A stretch of DNA of 64,000 nucleotides from NCBI GenBank assembly GCA_963833375.1, contig CAWHXR010000007.1, positions 186,001 to 250,000 of the forward strand, in the 5' to 3' direction. A model generated the notes under the pieces. The model was given only the letters and a program-made list of their open reading frames with translations. It was not told where the DNA came from and ran no database searches. A program made the position numbers and the translations under genes. Source of the stretch: DASUPK01 sp963833375. GTDB lineage: Bacteria > Actinomycetota > Thermoleophilia > Solirubrobacterales > 70-9. Positions 9,740-20,510 of the stretch are shown piece after piece (the first letter of the stretch is position 1; each line of letters opens with the position of its first letter).

Positions 9740-11011
9740 ATGAGAGCCAGAACGCGGATCGCCCTGCTAGCGGGGTGCCTGCTGGGGGTACTGGCGCTGG
9801 CCCCTCGGGCCGGCGCGATCAGCCTGCAGCCGGTCGGGACCTTCAGCTCGCCGACCTTCGTCACCTCGCCTCCCGGGGACCCGCGGCTGTTCGTCGTCGA
9901 GCGTGCCGGGCGGATCCAGGTGATCCACAACGGGGCGAAGTCCCAGTTCCTCGACATCCACACGCTGGTCGACACCACCGGCGAGCGGGGCCTGCTCTCG
10001 ATGGCCTTCGACCCCAATTACTCGTCGAACGGGCTCTTCTACGTCGACTTCACGGACAATGGCACGGCGGGCGCCGCGGACGGGGATATCCACATAGACG
10101 AGTTCCACGTCTCCTCGAATCCCGACATCGCCGATCCGGGCAGCCGCCGGCCGGTGATGACGATCGGCCACTCGAGCGCGAGCAACCACAACGGCGGCCA
10201 GCTCCAGTTCGGCAAGGACGGCCTGCTCTACATCTCGGTGGGGGAGGCGGCCAACGGTTCCAACGCGCAGACCCTCAACAACCCGCTCGGCAAGATCCTG
10301 CGCATCGACCCGCACGGCGCCGGGCCCGGGGCGCACGGCGTGCCGGCCTCGAACCCCTTCCTCGGCAGTCCGACGCCGGAGATCTGGAGCCTCGGGCTCC
10401 GAAACCCCTGGCGCTTCTCCTTCGATCACCTGACGGGCGACATGGTGATCGGCGACGTCGGCCAGGGCTCCTGGGAGGAGGTCGACCTCGCGCCGGCGGC
10501 GGCGGGCCTCGGTCGTGGCGCCAACTACGGCTGGCCGAACTGCGAGGGGTTCGAGGGGACGTGCCCGGGCGCGACCGCCCCGGTCTTCGCGTACCCGCAC
10601 ACCGATCCCGGCGGGGACGCGGCCTTCGGCTGCGCGATCATGGGCGGCTACGTCTACCGGGGCACGCAGGCCTCCGAGCTTGCCGGCCGCTACCTCTATA
10701 CGGACAACTGCACCGGCGAGCTCCGCTCCGTGGGGCTCGGCATCCCTCTCGCCGGGGGCGACCGGCCCGAGAGCGCGCCCGGCGCGCTCAGCGGCCCGCA
10801 GTCGTTCGGGGAGGACTCGAGCTGCGGGCTCTACGTGACCAGCGGGAACTCGGTTCTCAAGCTCGTCGGATCCGGGTCCTCGGCCGCTTCGGCGTGCACC
10901 GTGAAGCGGAAGTGCAAGAAGCACAAGCACCACAAGAAGCACCGCGCCGCCAGCGCCAAGAAGAAGCACAAGAAGAAGCGCTGCAAGAAGAAGCGCAAGA
11001 AGAGGAAGTAG
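9740..11011 (+). CDS. Secreted PQQ-dependent sugar dehydrogenase (Gdh/HHIP-type propeller) with Lys-rich tail
   Basis: The 423-residue protein has a signal peptide (RTRIALLAGCLLGVLALAPRAGA) and a six-bladed soluble glucose dehydrogenase-type propeller: FVVERAGRIQVI, GERGLLSMAFDPNY, HNGGQLQFGKDGLLYISVG, LRNPWRFSFDH and GANYGWPNCEG. This family oxidises aldose sugars outside the membrane using PQQ. The last 40 residues are almost wholly Lys/His/Arg with a few Cys, an extreme basic tail after the domain. It may bind acidic wall polymers; that is inference. The donor sugar is not decided by sequence. Confidence 0.88.
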   Translation: MRARTRIALLAGCLLGVLALAPRAGAISLQPVGTFSSPTFVTSPPGDPRLFVVERAGRIQVIHNGAKSQFLDIHTLVDTTGERGLLSMAFDPNYSSNGLFYVDFTDNGTAGAADGDIHIDEFHVSSNPDIADPGSRRPVMTIGHSSASNHNGGQLQFGKDGLLYISVGEAANGSNAQTLNNPLGKILRIDPHGAGPGAHGVPASNPFLGSPTPEIWSLGLRNPWRFSFDHLTGDMVIGDVGQGSWEEVDLAPAAAGLGRGANYGWPNCEGFEGTCPGATAPVFAYPHTDPGGDAAFGCAIMGGYVYRGTQASELAGRYLYTDNCTGELRSVGLGIPLAGGDRPESAPGALSGPQSFGEDSSCGLYVTSGNSVLKLVGSGSSAASACTVKRKCKKHKHHKKHRAASAKKKHKKKRCKKKRKKRK

Positions 11012-11045
11012 CTAGGGTGCCTTCCTCGTGGAGGCACCCCGAGAC

Positions 11046-12089
11046 ATGAGGGCGATGATCCTGGCGGCGGGGCTCGGCACGCGCCTGCGCCCGCTCACCT
11101 GCGTGATGCCCAAGCCCGTCGCGCCGGTCCTGAACAGGCCGATCGTGGTCTGGATCGCCGAGCTGCTCGCCCGGCACGGCTTCGAGGACGTCATCGCCAA
11201 CGTCTCGTACCTGCCCGAGCAGATCCGCGAGGTGCTCGGCGACGGCTCCGGGTTCGGCCTGCGGATCTCCTACAGCGAGGAGCCTGTGCCGCTCGGCACG
11301 GCCGGCGGGGTCGGAAAGGTCCGCGACTTCCTGACCGAGACGGATTCGTTCCTGATCATCTCCGGCGACGGGCTCACCGGCATCGACCTGACAGCCATGC
11401 GCGAGGCCCACGAGGCCAACGTCGAGCGCGGCGGGATCGCCACGCTGGCGACCAAGCGCGTCGACGACACCACCCAGTTCGGCGTCGCGATCCTCGACGA
11501 GGACGGCCGCATTCAGGGCTTCCAGGAGAAGCCCGAGCCGCCGGAGGCGCTCTCCGACCTCGCCAACTGCGGCATCTACATGTTCCGCTCTGAGATCTTC
11601 GACCATTTCCCGCCGCCCGACCACCGGAGCCCGGCGGGGGACGACGACCAGCCGACTGGCTTCGTCGACTGGGCGATGGACGTGTTCCCGGCCCTGCTCG
11701 AGGGAGACGTGCCCTTCTACTCCCATGAGTTCGACGCTTACTGGAACGACGTCGGCTCCGTCGGGGAGTTCGTGCAGGGCAATCTCGACGCGCTGGCCGG
11801 CGCGGTGGGAATCGACCCTCCCCAGGGCGAGGTCTCGGCGGGCGTCTACGCGGGCGGCGGCGGCGATCTCGACGCCGTCAAGGTGAAGCCGCCCGTGCTG
11901 ATCGGAAATGGCTGCGAGCTCCACTCGGGCGTCGACCTGCATGGGCCAGTGGTGGTCGGGGACGGCTGCCAGATCGGCCCCTCGGCGATGCTCCGCGACT
12001 GCGTCGTGCTACCCGGCGCGCAGGTCCCGGCGGGCGCCTTGATCGTGGGCGGCCTCTACGGCGTGGAGGCCGACCGGCCTCTGGGCTGA
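11046..12089 (+). CDS. Sugar-1-phosphate nucleotidyltransferase (GMPP-like)
   Basis: From ATG 11046 the protein has 347 residues and begins with MILAAGLGTRLRPLTCVMPKPVAP. It also has ISGDGLTGIDL, FGVAILDEDGRIQGFQEKP, YWNDVGSVGEF and a C-terminal series of left-handed beta-helix hexapeptides (LIGNGCELHSGVDLHGPVVVG). GTG 11028, 6 codons upstream, is an alternative start; TAGGGT (11013-11018) ends 9 bases before it. It is a paralogue of the gene at 5461 in a different context. The exact nucleotide and sugar are uncertain; mannose-1-P guanylyl- or glucose-1-P-transfer are the likely options. Confidence 0.88.
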   Translation: MRAMILAAGLGTRLRPLTCVMPKPVAPVLNRPIVVWIAELLARHGFEDVIANVSYLPEQIREVLGDGSGFGLRISYSEEPVPLGTAGGVGKVRDFLTETDSFLIISGDGLTGIDLTAMREAHEANVERGGIATLATKRVDDTTQFGVAILDEDGRIQGFQEKPEPPEALSDLANCGIYMFRSEIFDHFPPPDHRSPAGDDDQPTGFVDWAMDVFPALLEGDVPFYSHEFDAYWNDVGSVGEFVQGNLDALAGAVGIDPPQGEVSAGVYAGGGGDLDAVKVKPPVLIGNGCELHSGVDLHGPVVVGDGCQIGPSAMLRDCVVLPGAQVPAGALIVGGLYGVEADRPLG

Positions 12090-12090
12090 A

Positions 12091-12135
12091 TAGGGGGTGC
12101 TCCGACGCGGAGCTGGAGGAGCAACCCGATTTATG
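12091..12135 (+). repeat. Dispersed palindromic repeat, copy D (divergent)
   Basis: The segment has GGGTGCTCC, an extended loop, then GGAGCAACCCGATTTATG, matching the GGGTGCTCC...GGAGCAACCCGTTTCATG pattern of the other copies. It fills the gap between two convergent genes and overlaps the last bases of the minus-strand gene, where it could fold as a hairpin and act as a transcript end. Confidence 0.6.
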
Positions 12136-12598
12136 CCTGGAGCTCCCGGATCACGTCGTCGGCCCAGGGATTGTCGCCGAGCCCCTCCTGGTCACAGACG
12201 ATCTTCTCGCCGTCCGGCCACTCGAGCGTCATCCGCGTCGTCGTCTGCAGGCGCTCCGTGGCCACCTCCAGCCCGTCACGATCCCAGACGGCCGACTCCT
12301 CCTTGATCTTGACCCCGCTGCGGCCGGGCTTGTACTTGAAGGCGTAGAGCTTGTCGGGAGTGACGGCGAGCATGAACTGGCCGGGCAGGCCCCCGGCCTT
12401 CTTCTTGCCGATCAGGTGGGTGGCGCCGTATGCGAGCGCGCCGACCTGGGTCTTGCTGATCGCGTACTTGGTCCCGGCGCCGGTCGGGCGGAAGGCGCCG
12501 ACCGCGAGCACCTCGCCATCCACGTGAGGCTCGACGGAGGATCGGTACTTCGCGCGCCACTCCTCCGCCACCTCCGGGCTGATGTCGAATCGTCCCAT
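12131..12598 (-). CDS. Hypothetical protein (155 aa, possible PH-like fold)
   Basis: ATG 12598 has a ribosome site (GGGGAGAAGCGA). The 155-residue protein has no signal peptide or membrane helix. It has a central Gly-rich block (ALAYGATHLIGKKKAGG), then alternating beta-type strands (QFMLAVTPDKLYAFKYK, SAVWDRDGLEVAT, RMTLEWPDGEKIVC) that resemble a small beta-barrel such as a PH-like domain. I do not recognise a function. It is divergent from comF, with which it may overlap at the 5' end. Confidence 0.75.
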   Translation of the reverse strand: MGRFDISPEVAEEWRAKYRSSVEPHVDGEVLAVGAFRPTGAGTKYAISKTQVGALAYGATHLIGKKKAGGLPGQFMLAVTPDKLYAFKYKPGRSGVKIKEESAVWDRDGLEVATERLQTTTRMTLEWPDGEKIVCDQEGLGDNPWADDVIRELQA

Positions 12599-13328
12599 TC
12601 GCTTCTCCCCTCGGTTGTCGCCCCCTACGTTGTGCGCTGAATGTACTCCTTGGCATTGCGCGCGCCACTCGGCACGCGGGATCGCGGACGATCGTCGGAT
12701 CCCGACCGCGCTGATCGAGCAGATCGCCTCGCTGGTGGCGCCGCCGCGATGCGCCGCCTGCGGATCGGCGAGCCCGGCCGGCGCGGTGGTCTGCGTTCTC
12801 TGCGAGCGGGGGCTCGCCGGGGCGCCGAGGGCGATCGAGCCCGGTCCTCCCGGAGTGGACCTGGCGGTCGCGGCCTCGCCATTCGAAGGCACCGCGCGGC
12901 AGATCGTGCACGGCCTCAAGTACGCCAGGCGCCTCTCGCTGGCTGGCGTCGCGGCGGGGGCGATGCTGCGCGCGCTGCCGCCGCGGCAGACCGCCGATTG
13001 CGTGGTCCCGGTCCCTGCGGTCCCTTGGCGCTGGCGCTGGCGCGGGTTCGATCCGGCCGAGGAGCTCGCGATCGCCGTGGGCGAACGCGTCGGCCTGCCC
13101 GTGAGCCGGGCCCTGCGGCGCGCCGGCGGACGCCGGCAGGTGGGGCGAAGGCGAGCGGAGCGGCTCGCGGACCCGCCACGGGTCCAGGCGGTCGCGGAGT
13201 GCCCGCGCGAGGCGCTCCTGGTCGACGACGTCTGGACCACCGGCGCCACCCTCTCGGCCTGTGCTGTGGCGCTCCGCGAGGGCGGCTGCCGGCACATCGT
13301 CGCCTTGGTGCTCGCGCGTGCCCTCTAG
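12582..13328 (+). CDS. ComF family protein / phosphoribosyltransferase
   Basis: The protein has an N-terminal zinc finger (CAAC ... CVLC) followed by a phosphoribosyltransferase domain: YARRLSLAG, DCVVPVPAVPWR, the RRQVGRRRAERL block and the PRPP loop EALLVDDVWTTGATLSAC. ComF proteins are linked to DNA uptake and recombination. The start is unclear. ATG 12582 gives 248 residues but runs into the first codons of the divergent gene. Family proteins usually begin shortly before the zinc finger, where the only in-frame options are CTG 12711 and GTG 12735. hpf follows, as in many actinobacteria. Confidence 0.85.
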   Translation: MSNRPIRFSPRLSPPTLCAECTPWHCARHSARGIADDRRIPTALIEQIASLVAPPRCAACGSASPAGAVVCVLCERGLAGAPRAIEPGPPGVDLAVAASPFEGTARQIVHGLKYARRLSLAGVAAGAMLRALPPRQTADCVVPVPAVPWRWRWRGFDPAEELAIAVGERVGLPVSRALRRAGGRRQVGRRRAERLADPPRVQAVAECPREALLVDDVWTTGATLSACAVALREGGCRHIVALVLARAL

Positions 13329-13340
13329 ACGGGCGGTCTC

Positions 13341-13369
13341 TTGCCGCCGCCGCAGGGCGGGCGTAGCAT
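13341..13369 (+). promoter_or_regulatory. Promoter of hpf (TTGCCG-17-TAGCAT)
   Basis: TTGCCG at 13341-13346 and TAGCAT at 13364-13369 are separated by exactly 17 bases and resemble primary-sigma -35 and -10 boxes. The predicted start lies about 25 bases before the GTG of hpf, leaving a short leader with a good ribosome site (GGAAGGAGA). Confidence 0.55.
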
Positions 13370-13401
13370 GCGGGCCGCCAACCCGACGGAAGGAGACCGC
13401 C

Positions 13402-13749
13402 GTGAGGATCGAGGTCCGGGGCAAGAACATTGAGGTGACGGACGAGCTTCGCGAGGCAGTGATGCAGCGGTTCGCGAGGGTTGGGAAGCAGGTCTCGGAG
13501 CTGGCCACCCTGGAGGTGGAGCTCTGCGAGGAGAAGAACCCGCGAATCGCCGACAGGATGGTCGCCGAGGCGACCTTGGGGCTGAAGGGAGTGACGCTGC
13601 GCGCCAAGGAGGCGTCCCCCGACATGCTGCACTCCATCCACGAGATGGCCGAGGACATCCGCAGGCAGGTGAAGAAGCACCGTGACAAGCGGCGCAAGCG
13701 CCAGACGACTCGGAAGCTGATGAACCGCCTGCGCGGCATGACCGCATGA
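13402..13749 (+). CDS. hpf: Ribosome hibernation-promoting factor, short form
   Basis: GTG 13402, preceded by GGAAGGAGACC, gives 115 residues. The sequence IEVRGKNIEVTDELREAV...RF and the EVELCEEKNPRIADRMVAEATL strand match the HPF/YfiA ribosome-binding fold, which sits in the decoding region of idle 30S subunits. Only the N-terminal domain plus a Lys/Arg-rich helix is present, so it lacks the C-terminal 100S-dimerising domain of the long form usual in actinobacteria. It sits just before secA, a widespread order. Confidence 0.9.
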   Translation: MRIEVRGKNIEVTDELREAVMQRFARVGKQVSELATLEVELCEEKNPRIADRMVAEATLGLKGVTLRAKEASPDMLHSIHEMAEDIRRQVKKHRDKRRKRQTTRKLMNRLRGMTA

Positions 13750-13773
13750 CCAGGGCCGCGCAGTCCCGGCAGC

Positions 13774-13779
13774 TAACCT
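13774..13779 (+). promoter_or_regulatory. Putative -10 element of leaderless secA transcript (TAACCT)
   Basis: TAACCT ends 6 bases before the secA GTG, and no Shine-Dalgarno sequence precedes that codon. The spacing equals that at 1013, 17131 and 19366. No clear -35 box is seen. Confidence 0.45.
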
Positions 13780-13785
13780 AATCGC

Positions 13786-16619
<2,834 letters not shown>

Positions 16620-16620
<1 letters not shown>

Positions 16621-16637
16621 CGGCCGCTTGTGGCCGC
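16620..16637 (+). terminator. Possible hairpin terminator after secA
   Basis: A 6-bp inverted repeat (GCGGCC, loop GCTTGT, GGCCGC) begins at the last base of the secA stop codon. There is no following T-run, so it may only be an RNA stem or a Rho-dependent end. Confidence 0.3.
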
Positions 16638-16668
16638 GACCTGATGGCGAAGCCGTGAATCGCTGACA

Positions 16669-17112
16669 GTGCCCCAAGCCGGCGACGAGATCGACGGCTT
16701 CGACGGCATGCGGCTGCGGCTCGTCCGGACCGGCGCCGAGACCGACGGCGAGCTGCTCGAGATGGAGGCGAGCTACAGCGGCGTGGCCGGGATGCCTCCT
16801 GAGCACCTCCATCCCCGGCAGGTCGAGCGGTTCGAGGTGCTCGAGGGGGCGATGCGTACGATCATCGGCGGGGAGGAGAGGGTCTACGGGCAGGGTGAGA
16901 GCTTCGAGGTCCCGGCGGCGACCCCGCACCGGATGGCGGCCGAGGGTCCGACGCGCCTGCACTGGGAGGTGAGGCCGGCCCTTCGCACGGCGGAGTTCTT
17001 CGAGCGCCTCTACGGCAGCGGGCCGGACAGCGCCCGCTCCTCCTCGAGCATCACCGAGTTCCTGGCGGAGTTCGACGAGGAGATCCGGTTCACGCCTCGC
17101 GATTCGGTGTAA
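16669..17112 (+). CDS. Cupin domain protein
   Basis: The 147-residue protein is a single-domain cupin. The first motif is PPEHLHPRQVERFEVLEGAM (metal ligands His, His, Glu) and the second is ESFEVPAATPHRMAAEGPTRLHWEV with the C-terminal His. This is a metal-binding beta-barrel; such proteins are often sugar- or small-molecule-binding enzymes or sensors, and no specific reaction can be named. It begins with GTG 48 bases after secA, without a visible ribosome site. Confidence 0.78.
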   Translation: MPQAGDEIDGFDGMRLRLVRTGAETDGELLEMEASYSGVAGMPPEHLHPRQVERFEVLEGAMRTIIGGEERVYGQGESFEVPAATPHRMAAEGPTRLHWEVRPALRTAEFFERLYGSGPDSARSSSSITEFLAEFDEEIRFTPRDSV

Positions 17113-17130
17113 CGCCAGGCCCCCACGCCG

Positions 17131-17136
17131 TACCAT
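17131..17136 (+). promoter_or_regulatory. Putative -10 element of a leaderless transcript (TACCAT)
   Basis: TACCAT ends 6 bases before the GTG of the methyltransferase gene, and there is no ribosome site between. It matches the spacing seen upstream of secA, prfB and the M20 peptidase. Confidence 0.45.
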
Positions 17137-17142
17137 TGCCGC

Positions 17143-18075
17143 GTGGAGAAGACCGCGGCAGGGCGAGGGCGCGCCGACGCGGAGCCGGGGCGTGACCCGA
17201 TTGACCGAGCGGCGGTTGACGCTGAGAACGAGGAAGCGACCGAGGCGTGGAGCGGGGTGCTCTTCGATCGCTTCGTTGAGTTCCGCGACCTGATCGTCGA
17301 CGGCCTGAAGCGTCATGGCGACGCCGCGATGCGCCTGCATCCACCGAAGCCCGGGGACCGCGTGCTCGACATCGGCTGCGGCTTCGGCGACACCACCCAG
17401 CAGCTGGCCGCGATCGTCGGCCCGGAGGGTGAGGCGGTCGGCGTCGACGTCTCCGAGCCCTTCATCAGGGCCTCGATCGAGGGGGCGAGGGAGGCCGGCG
17501 TGGAGAACGTGGACTTCCTCGCCGGCGACGTGCAGGTGATGGAGCTGCCGGGGACCTTCGACTACGCCTTCTCGCGCATGGGCATCATGTTCTTCGCGAA
17601 CCCGGTCCAGGCGCTGCGCAACATCCGCGGTGCGCTTCGGCCCGGCGGGCGCCTCTGCGCCGTGGTCTGGAGGCGGAAGCTCGACAATCCCTGGGTCCAT
17701 CGCGCCGAGAAGGTGGTCGAGCAGTACCTCGAGGAGCCGGAGGAGTCGGACGAGCCCACCTGCGGTCCCGGCCCCTTCTCGATGGAGAACGCCGACACGG
17801 TCAGCGAGCAGCTGCAGATCGCGGGGTTCGAGCAGCCGACCTTCACGCGCTGCGACCTGCCGATCAAGCTCGGCAGCGACCTGGAGCACGCCGTTCGGTT
17901 CAACATGGCGCTCGGCCCCGCGGCGGAGATCATCCGGCTCAACGGGGACGAGGCGGAGAAGATCCGCCCGATGATCGAGGCGGAGATCCGCGAGGTGCTC
18001 GAGGACTACGCGGGCCCGAACGACGTCAGCGGCCCCGCCTCGACCTGGATCATCTCGGCGACGGTCCCCGAGTAG
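17143..18075 (+). CDS. Class I SAM-dependent methyltransferase (UbiE-like)
   Basis: The 310-residue protein has the SAM-binding motif I VLDIGCGFGDTTQQLA (about residues 75-90), motif II VGVDVSEPFI, the acidic DYAFSRMGIMFFANP motif and the post-motif LRPGGRLCAVVWR. The architecture matches UbiE/COQ5-like methyltransferases. The substrate cannot be read from sequence. A 50-residue charged N-terminal part precedes the domain. It shares its type with the gene at 55532. Its stop touches that of the convergent histidine kinase gene. Confidence 0.85.
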   Translation: MEKTAAGRGRADAEPGRDPIDRAAVDAENEEATEAWSGVLFDRFVEFRDLIVDGLKRHGDAAMRLHPPKPGDRVLDIGCGFGDTTQQLAAIVGPEGEAVGVDVSEPFIRASIEGAREAGVENVDFLAGDVQVMELPGTFDYAFSRMGIMFFANPVQALRNIRGALRPGGRLCAVVWRRKLDNPWVHRAEKVVEQYLEEPEESDEPTCGPGPFSMENADTVSEQLQIAGFEQPTFTRCDLPIKLGSDLEHAVRFNMALGPAAEIIRLNGDEAEKIRPMIEAEIREVLEDYAGPNDVSGPASTWIISATVPE

Positions 18076-19332
18076 TCAGCGGCGCTGGCTGAAGTTCTCG
18101 AGCGGGTCACCGAGGGGCAGCCCGGCGAAGACGCGGAAGCCGCCGCCCTCGATCGGCCCGGCTGAGAAGCGGCCGCCGAAGAGCTCGACCCGCTCGCGCA
18201 TCCCGATCAGCCCCTTCCGCGTGCCGATCGCGACTCCGCCGACCATGCCCGGCCCGTCGTCGATCACCTCGAGCTCCACGCTCGTGGGGTCGAAAGCGAG
18301 GCGGACGACAGCGGAGGCGCGGGTCCCCGCGTGCTTGAGGACGTTGGTGAGCGCCTCCTGGATGATCCGGTAGGCCGTCTGGTCGAGGATCGGCGGCAGG
18401 GCGAGCGGATCGCCGGACCTCTCCACCGTGACCGACAGCCCCGCCGCCCGGCACTCGTCGATCATGTCGTCGAGGTGGGAGAGGCTGACCCGGTCGCGCT
18501 CCGGGGTCGTCGCGTCGCTGGGGCGCAGCAGGCCCAGCAGTTTGCGCATGTCCTCGAGGGCGATGCGCGAGGTCCGCTTGATCTCCTCGAGCACCTTGCG
18601 CGCCTCGTCGACGTCGGCCCCGTCCTCGAGCATTCGCAGGCCGGTGGCCGCCTGCAGGGAGATCGCCGTCACCCCGTGGCCGGCCGCGTCGTGCAGGTCG
18701 CGGGCGATGCGCATCCGCTCAGCGACGACGGCGAGGCGCGCGGTCTCTTCTCGCTCGTGCTCCAGGGAGCGGCGGATCCAGGACATCAGCAGCCCGGTGA
18801 CCAGCAGCGTGGCGATCGTGACCAGCCAGCGGGTGACGCCGTCGGAGAAGTTGGGGTGCTGGTCGATCAGCAGGACCGCGTCGGCCACCCCGATCAACCC
18901 GAGCTGCAGCAGGGCGTGACGCAGGTCGAAGAACCAGAAGGCGAACAGGGAGACCCAGAGGAAGAGGACCTCGTTGTCCTCGGTGCCGGTCCCGTGCCCG
19001 CCCTCGAGCGTCGCCAAGGTGATCACGGCGGTGCCGAGGGCCGCGGCGAGACCGAGCACGGGCTCGCTGACCCGCCGCCTGGAGAGCATCAGCGCTCCGC
19101 AGACCGCGGCGATGGCCCCGTAGCCCAGGATCAGCAGGTCCGAGCCCTCGGCGCCGGGGGGAAGGGCGACCGTGATCGCGATCAGGATCGCGCCGCCGAC
19201 CAGCAGCAGCCCGGCCACGCGGGTCGCGAGGGCGCGCCCCCCGACCGTCGGCAGCGGCGGCAGCCCATGCGCGAGCTTGCGAAGCAGCCAGCTCAGCGGT
19301 TCCCGTCTCCTCTTGGAGCGTCCGTTCTCCAT
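18076..19332 (-). CDS. Sensor histidine kinase, NarL/DesK-type (HisKA_3), apparently orphan
   Basis: ATG 19332 gives 418 residues; longer frames would overlap prfB. Five or six hydrophobic helices (about residues 40-190) anchor it in the membrane without a clear extracellular sensor domain. The dimerisation helix has the phospho-accepting His in RIARDLHDAAGHGVTAISL, and the ATPase domain has QEALTNVLKHAG and VIDDGPGM. Kinases of this type normally pair with a LuxR/NarL-family regulator; none lies next to it, so it is an orphan in this window or its partner is elsewhere. It is divergent from prfB. Confidence 0.88.
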   Translation of the reverse strand: MENGRSKRRREPLSWLLRKLAHGLPPLPTVGGRALATRVAGLLLVGGAILIAITVALPPGAEGSDLLILGYGAIAAVCGALMLSRRRVSEPVLGLAAALGTAVITLATLEGGHGTGTEDNEVLFLWVSLFAFWFFDLRHALLQLGLIGVADAVLLIDQHPNFSDGVTRWLVTIATLLVTGLLMSWIRRSLEHEREETARLAVVAERMRIARDLHDAAGHGVTAISLQAATGLRMLEDGADVDEARKVLEEIKRTSRIALEDMRKLLGLLRPSDATTPERDRVSLSHLDDMIDECRAAGLSVTVERSGDPLALPPILDQTAYRIIQEALTNVLKHAGTRASAVVRLAFDPTSVELEVIDDGPGMVGGVAIGTRKGLIGMRERVELFGGRFSAGPIEGGGFRVFAGLPLGDPLENFSQRR

Positions 19333-19365
19333 GAGTCGGCGCGAACGGTAAAGGACGGGGCGCAA

Positions 19366-19371
19366 TACCCT
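19366..19371 (+). promoter_or_regulatory. Putative -10 element of leaderless prfB transcript (TACCCT)
   Basis: TACCCT ends 6 bases before GTG 19378, the in-frame start of prfB upstream of the frameshift site. The same TAnnnT-N6-GTG arrangement occurs at three other genes here. Confidence 0.45.
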
Positions 19372-19377
19372 TAGGGG

Positions 19378-20509
19378 GTGGCCGAAATGCTCCACAAGGA
19401 GGGAATCTCCGCGCGCCTCGCTGAGATCCGGGGGCAGCTGAAGCTGCTCTCGGATTACCTTTGACCCGCAGGCGCTGAGCGCCGAGGTCGATCGGCTGGA
19501 GACGGAGATGCAGCGGCGGGGGTTCTGGGATGACCAGGCCAGGGCCGCCGAGACGTCTGCGCATCACGCCCGGGCACAACGGCGCCTCGAGGGCTTCCGC
19601 TCGCTGAGCCAGGACGTCGAGGACCTCGGCGAGCTGGCCGAGCTCGCCACGGAGGACGAGGAGATGGCCGGGGAGCTCGCCGGACAGCTCGAGTCGGTCG
19701 AGAAGCGCCTCGCGGAGCTCGAGGAGGAGCGGCTCTTCTCGGGGCGCTTCGACGCCGGTGACGCGGTCGTCACGGTGCACGCGGGCGCCGGCGGCACGGA
19801 CTCCCAGGACTGGGCCGAGATGCTGCTGCGCATGTATCTGCGCTGGGCCGAGCGGCGGGGCTTCAAGGTCGAGATGAAGGAGGCCTCACCCGGCGAGGAG
19901 GCGGGGCTGAAGTCCTCGACCTTCGTCGTCCGCGGGGAGAACGCCTACGGGCTCTTCGCGGCGGAGCGCGGCGTCCACCGGCTGATCCGGATCTCGCCGT
20001 TCGACTCGTCCGCGCGCAGGCACACGAGCTTCGCGCAGGTCGACGTGGCGCCGCTGGTGGAGGGCGACGTCGAGGTCGAGATCGACGACGCGGACATCCG
20101 GGTCGACACCTACCGCGCCTCGGGCGCGGGCGGCCAGCACGTGAACAAGACGGACTCGGCCGTCCGGATCACGCACGTCCCGACTGGGATCGTGGTCCAG
20201 TGCCAGAACGAGCGCTCGCAGACCCAGAACAAGGCGACCGCGATGCAGCTGCTCCGCTCCCGGCTCGTCGAGCGCAAGGAGCTCGAGCGGGCCGAGGAGC
20301 TCGCCAAGGAGCGCGGGGAGCAGAAGTCGGCGGAGTGGGGCTCGCAGATCCGCAGCTACTTCCTGCACCCCGACCAGCGGGTCAAGGACCATCGGACCAA
20401 CTTCGAGGTTGGCGACACGCAGCGCGTCCTCGACGGCGACCTCGACGGCTTCGTCCGCGAGTACCTGAACTACGCCGCGTCCACCTCGGGCCCCCCGGCG
20501 GCCAACTAG
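19378..20509 (+). CDS. prfB: Peptide chain release factor 2, with programmed +1 frameshift
   Basis: Translation from GTG 19378 reads 28 codons to SDYL and meets an in-frame TGA at 19462-19464 in the context CTT-TGA-C, the classical RF2 slippery site. A +1 shift after CTT (19459-19461) continues as DPQALSAEVDRLETEMQRRGFW to the stop at 20509, giving 376 residues. The shifted part has the RF2 anticodon-like SPF (RLIRISPFDSS) and the peptidyl-hydrolysis GGQ (YRASGAGGQHVNKTDSAV). RF2 reads UGA and UAA and autoregulates by this shift when scarce. ATG 19387 is an alternative start. The usual Shine-Dalgarno-like stimulator directly before CTT is not seen; a G-run lies about 25 bases upstream. Confidence 0.95.
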
Positions 20510-20510
20510 C

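Noticed and set aside
18331..19374. Plus-strand open frame opposite the histidine kinase
   Set aside because: The kinase motifs on the minus strand are complete, and the plus frame lacks any domain.
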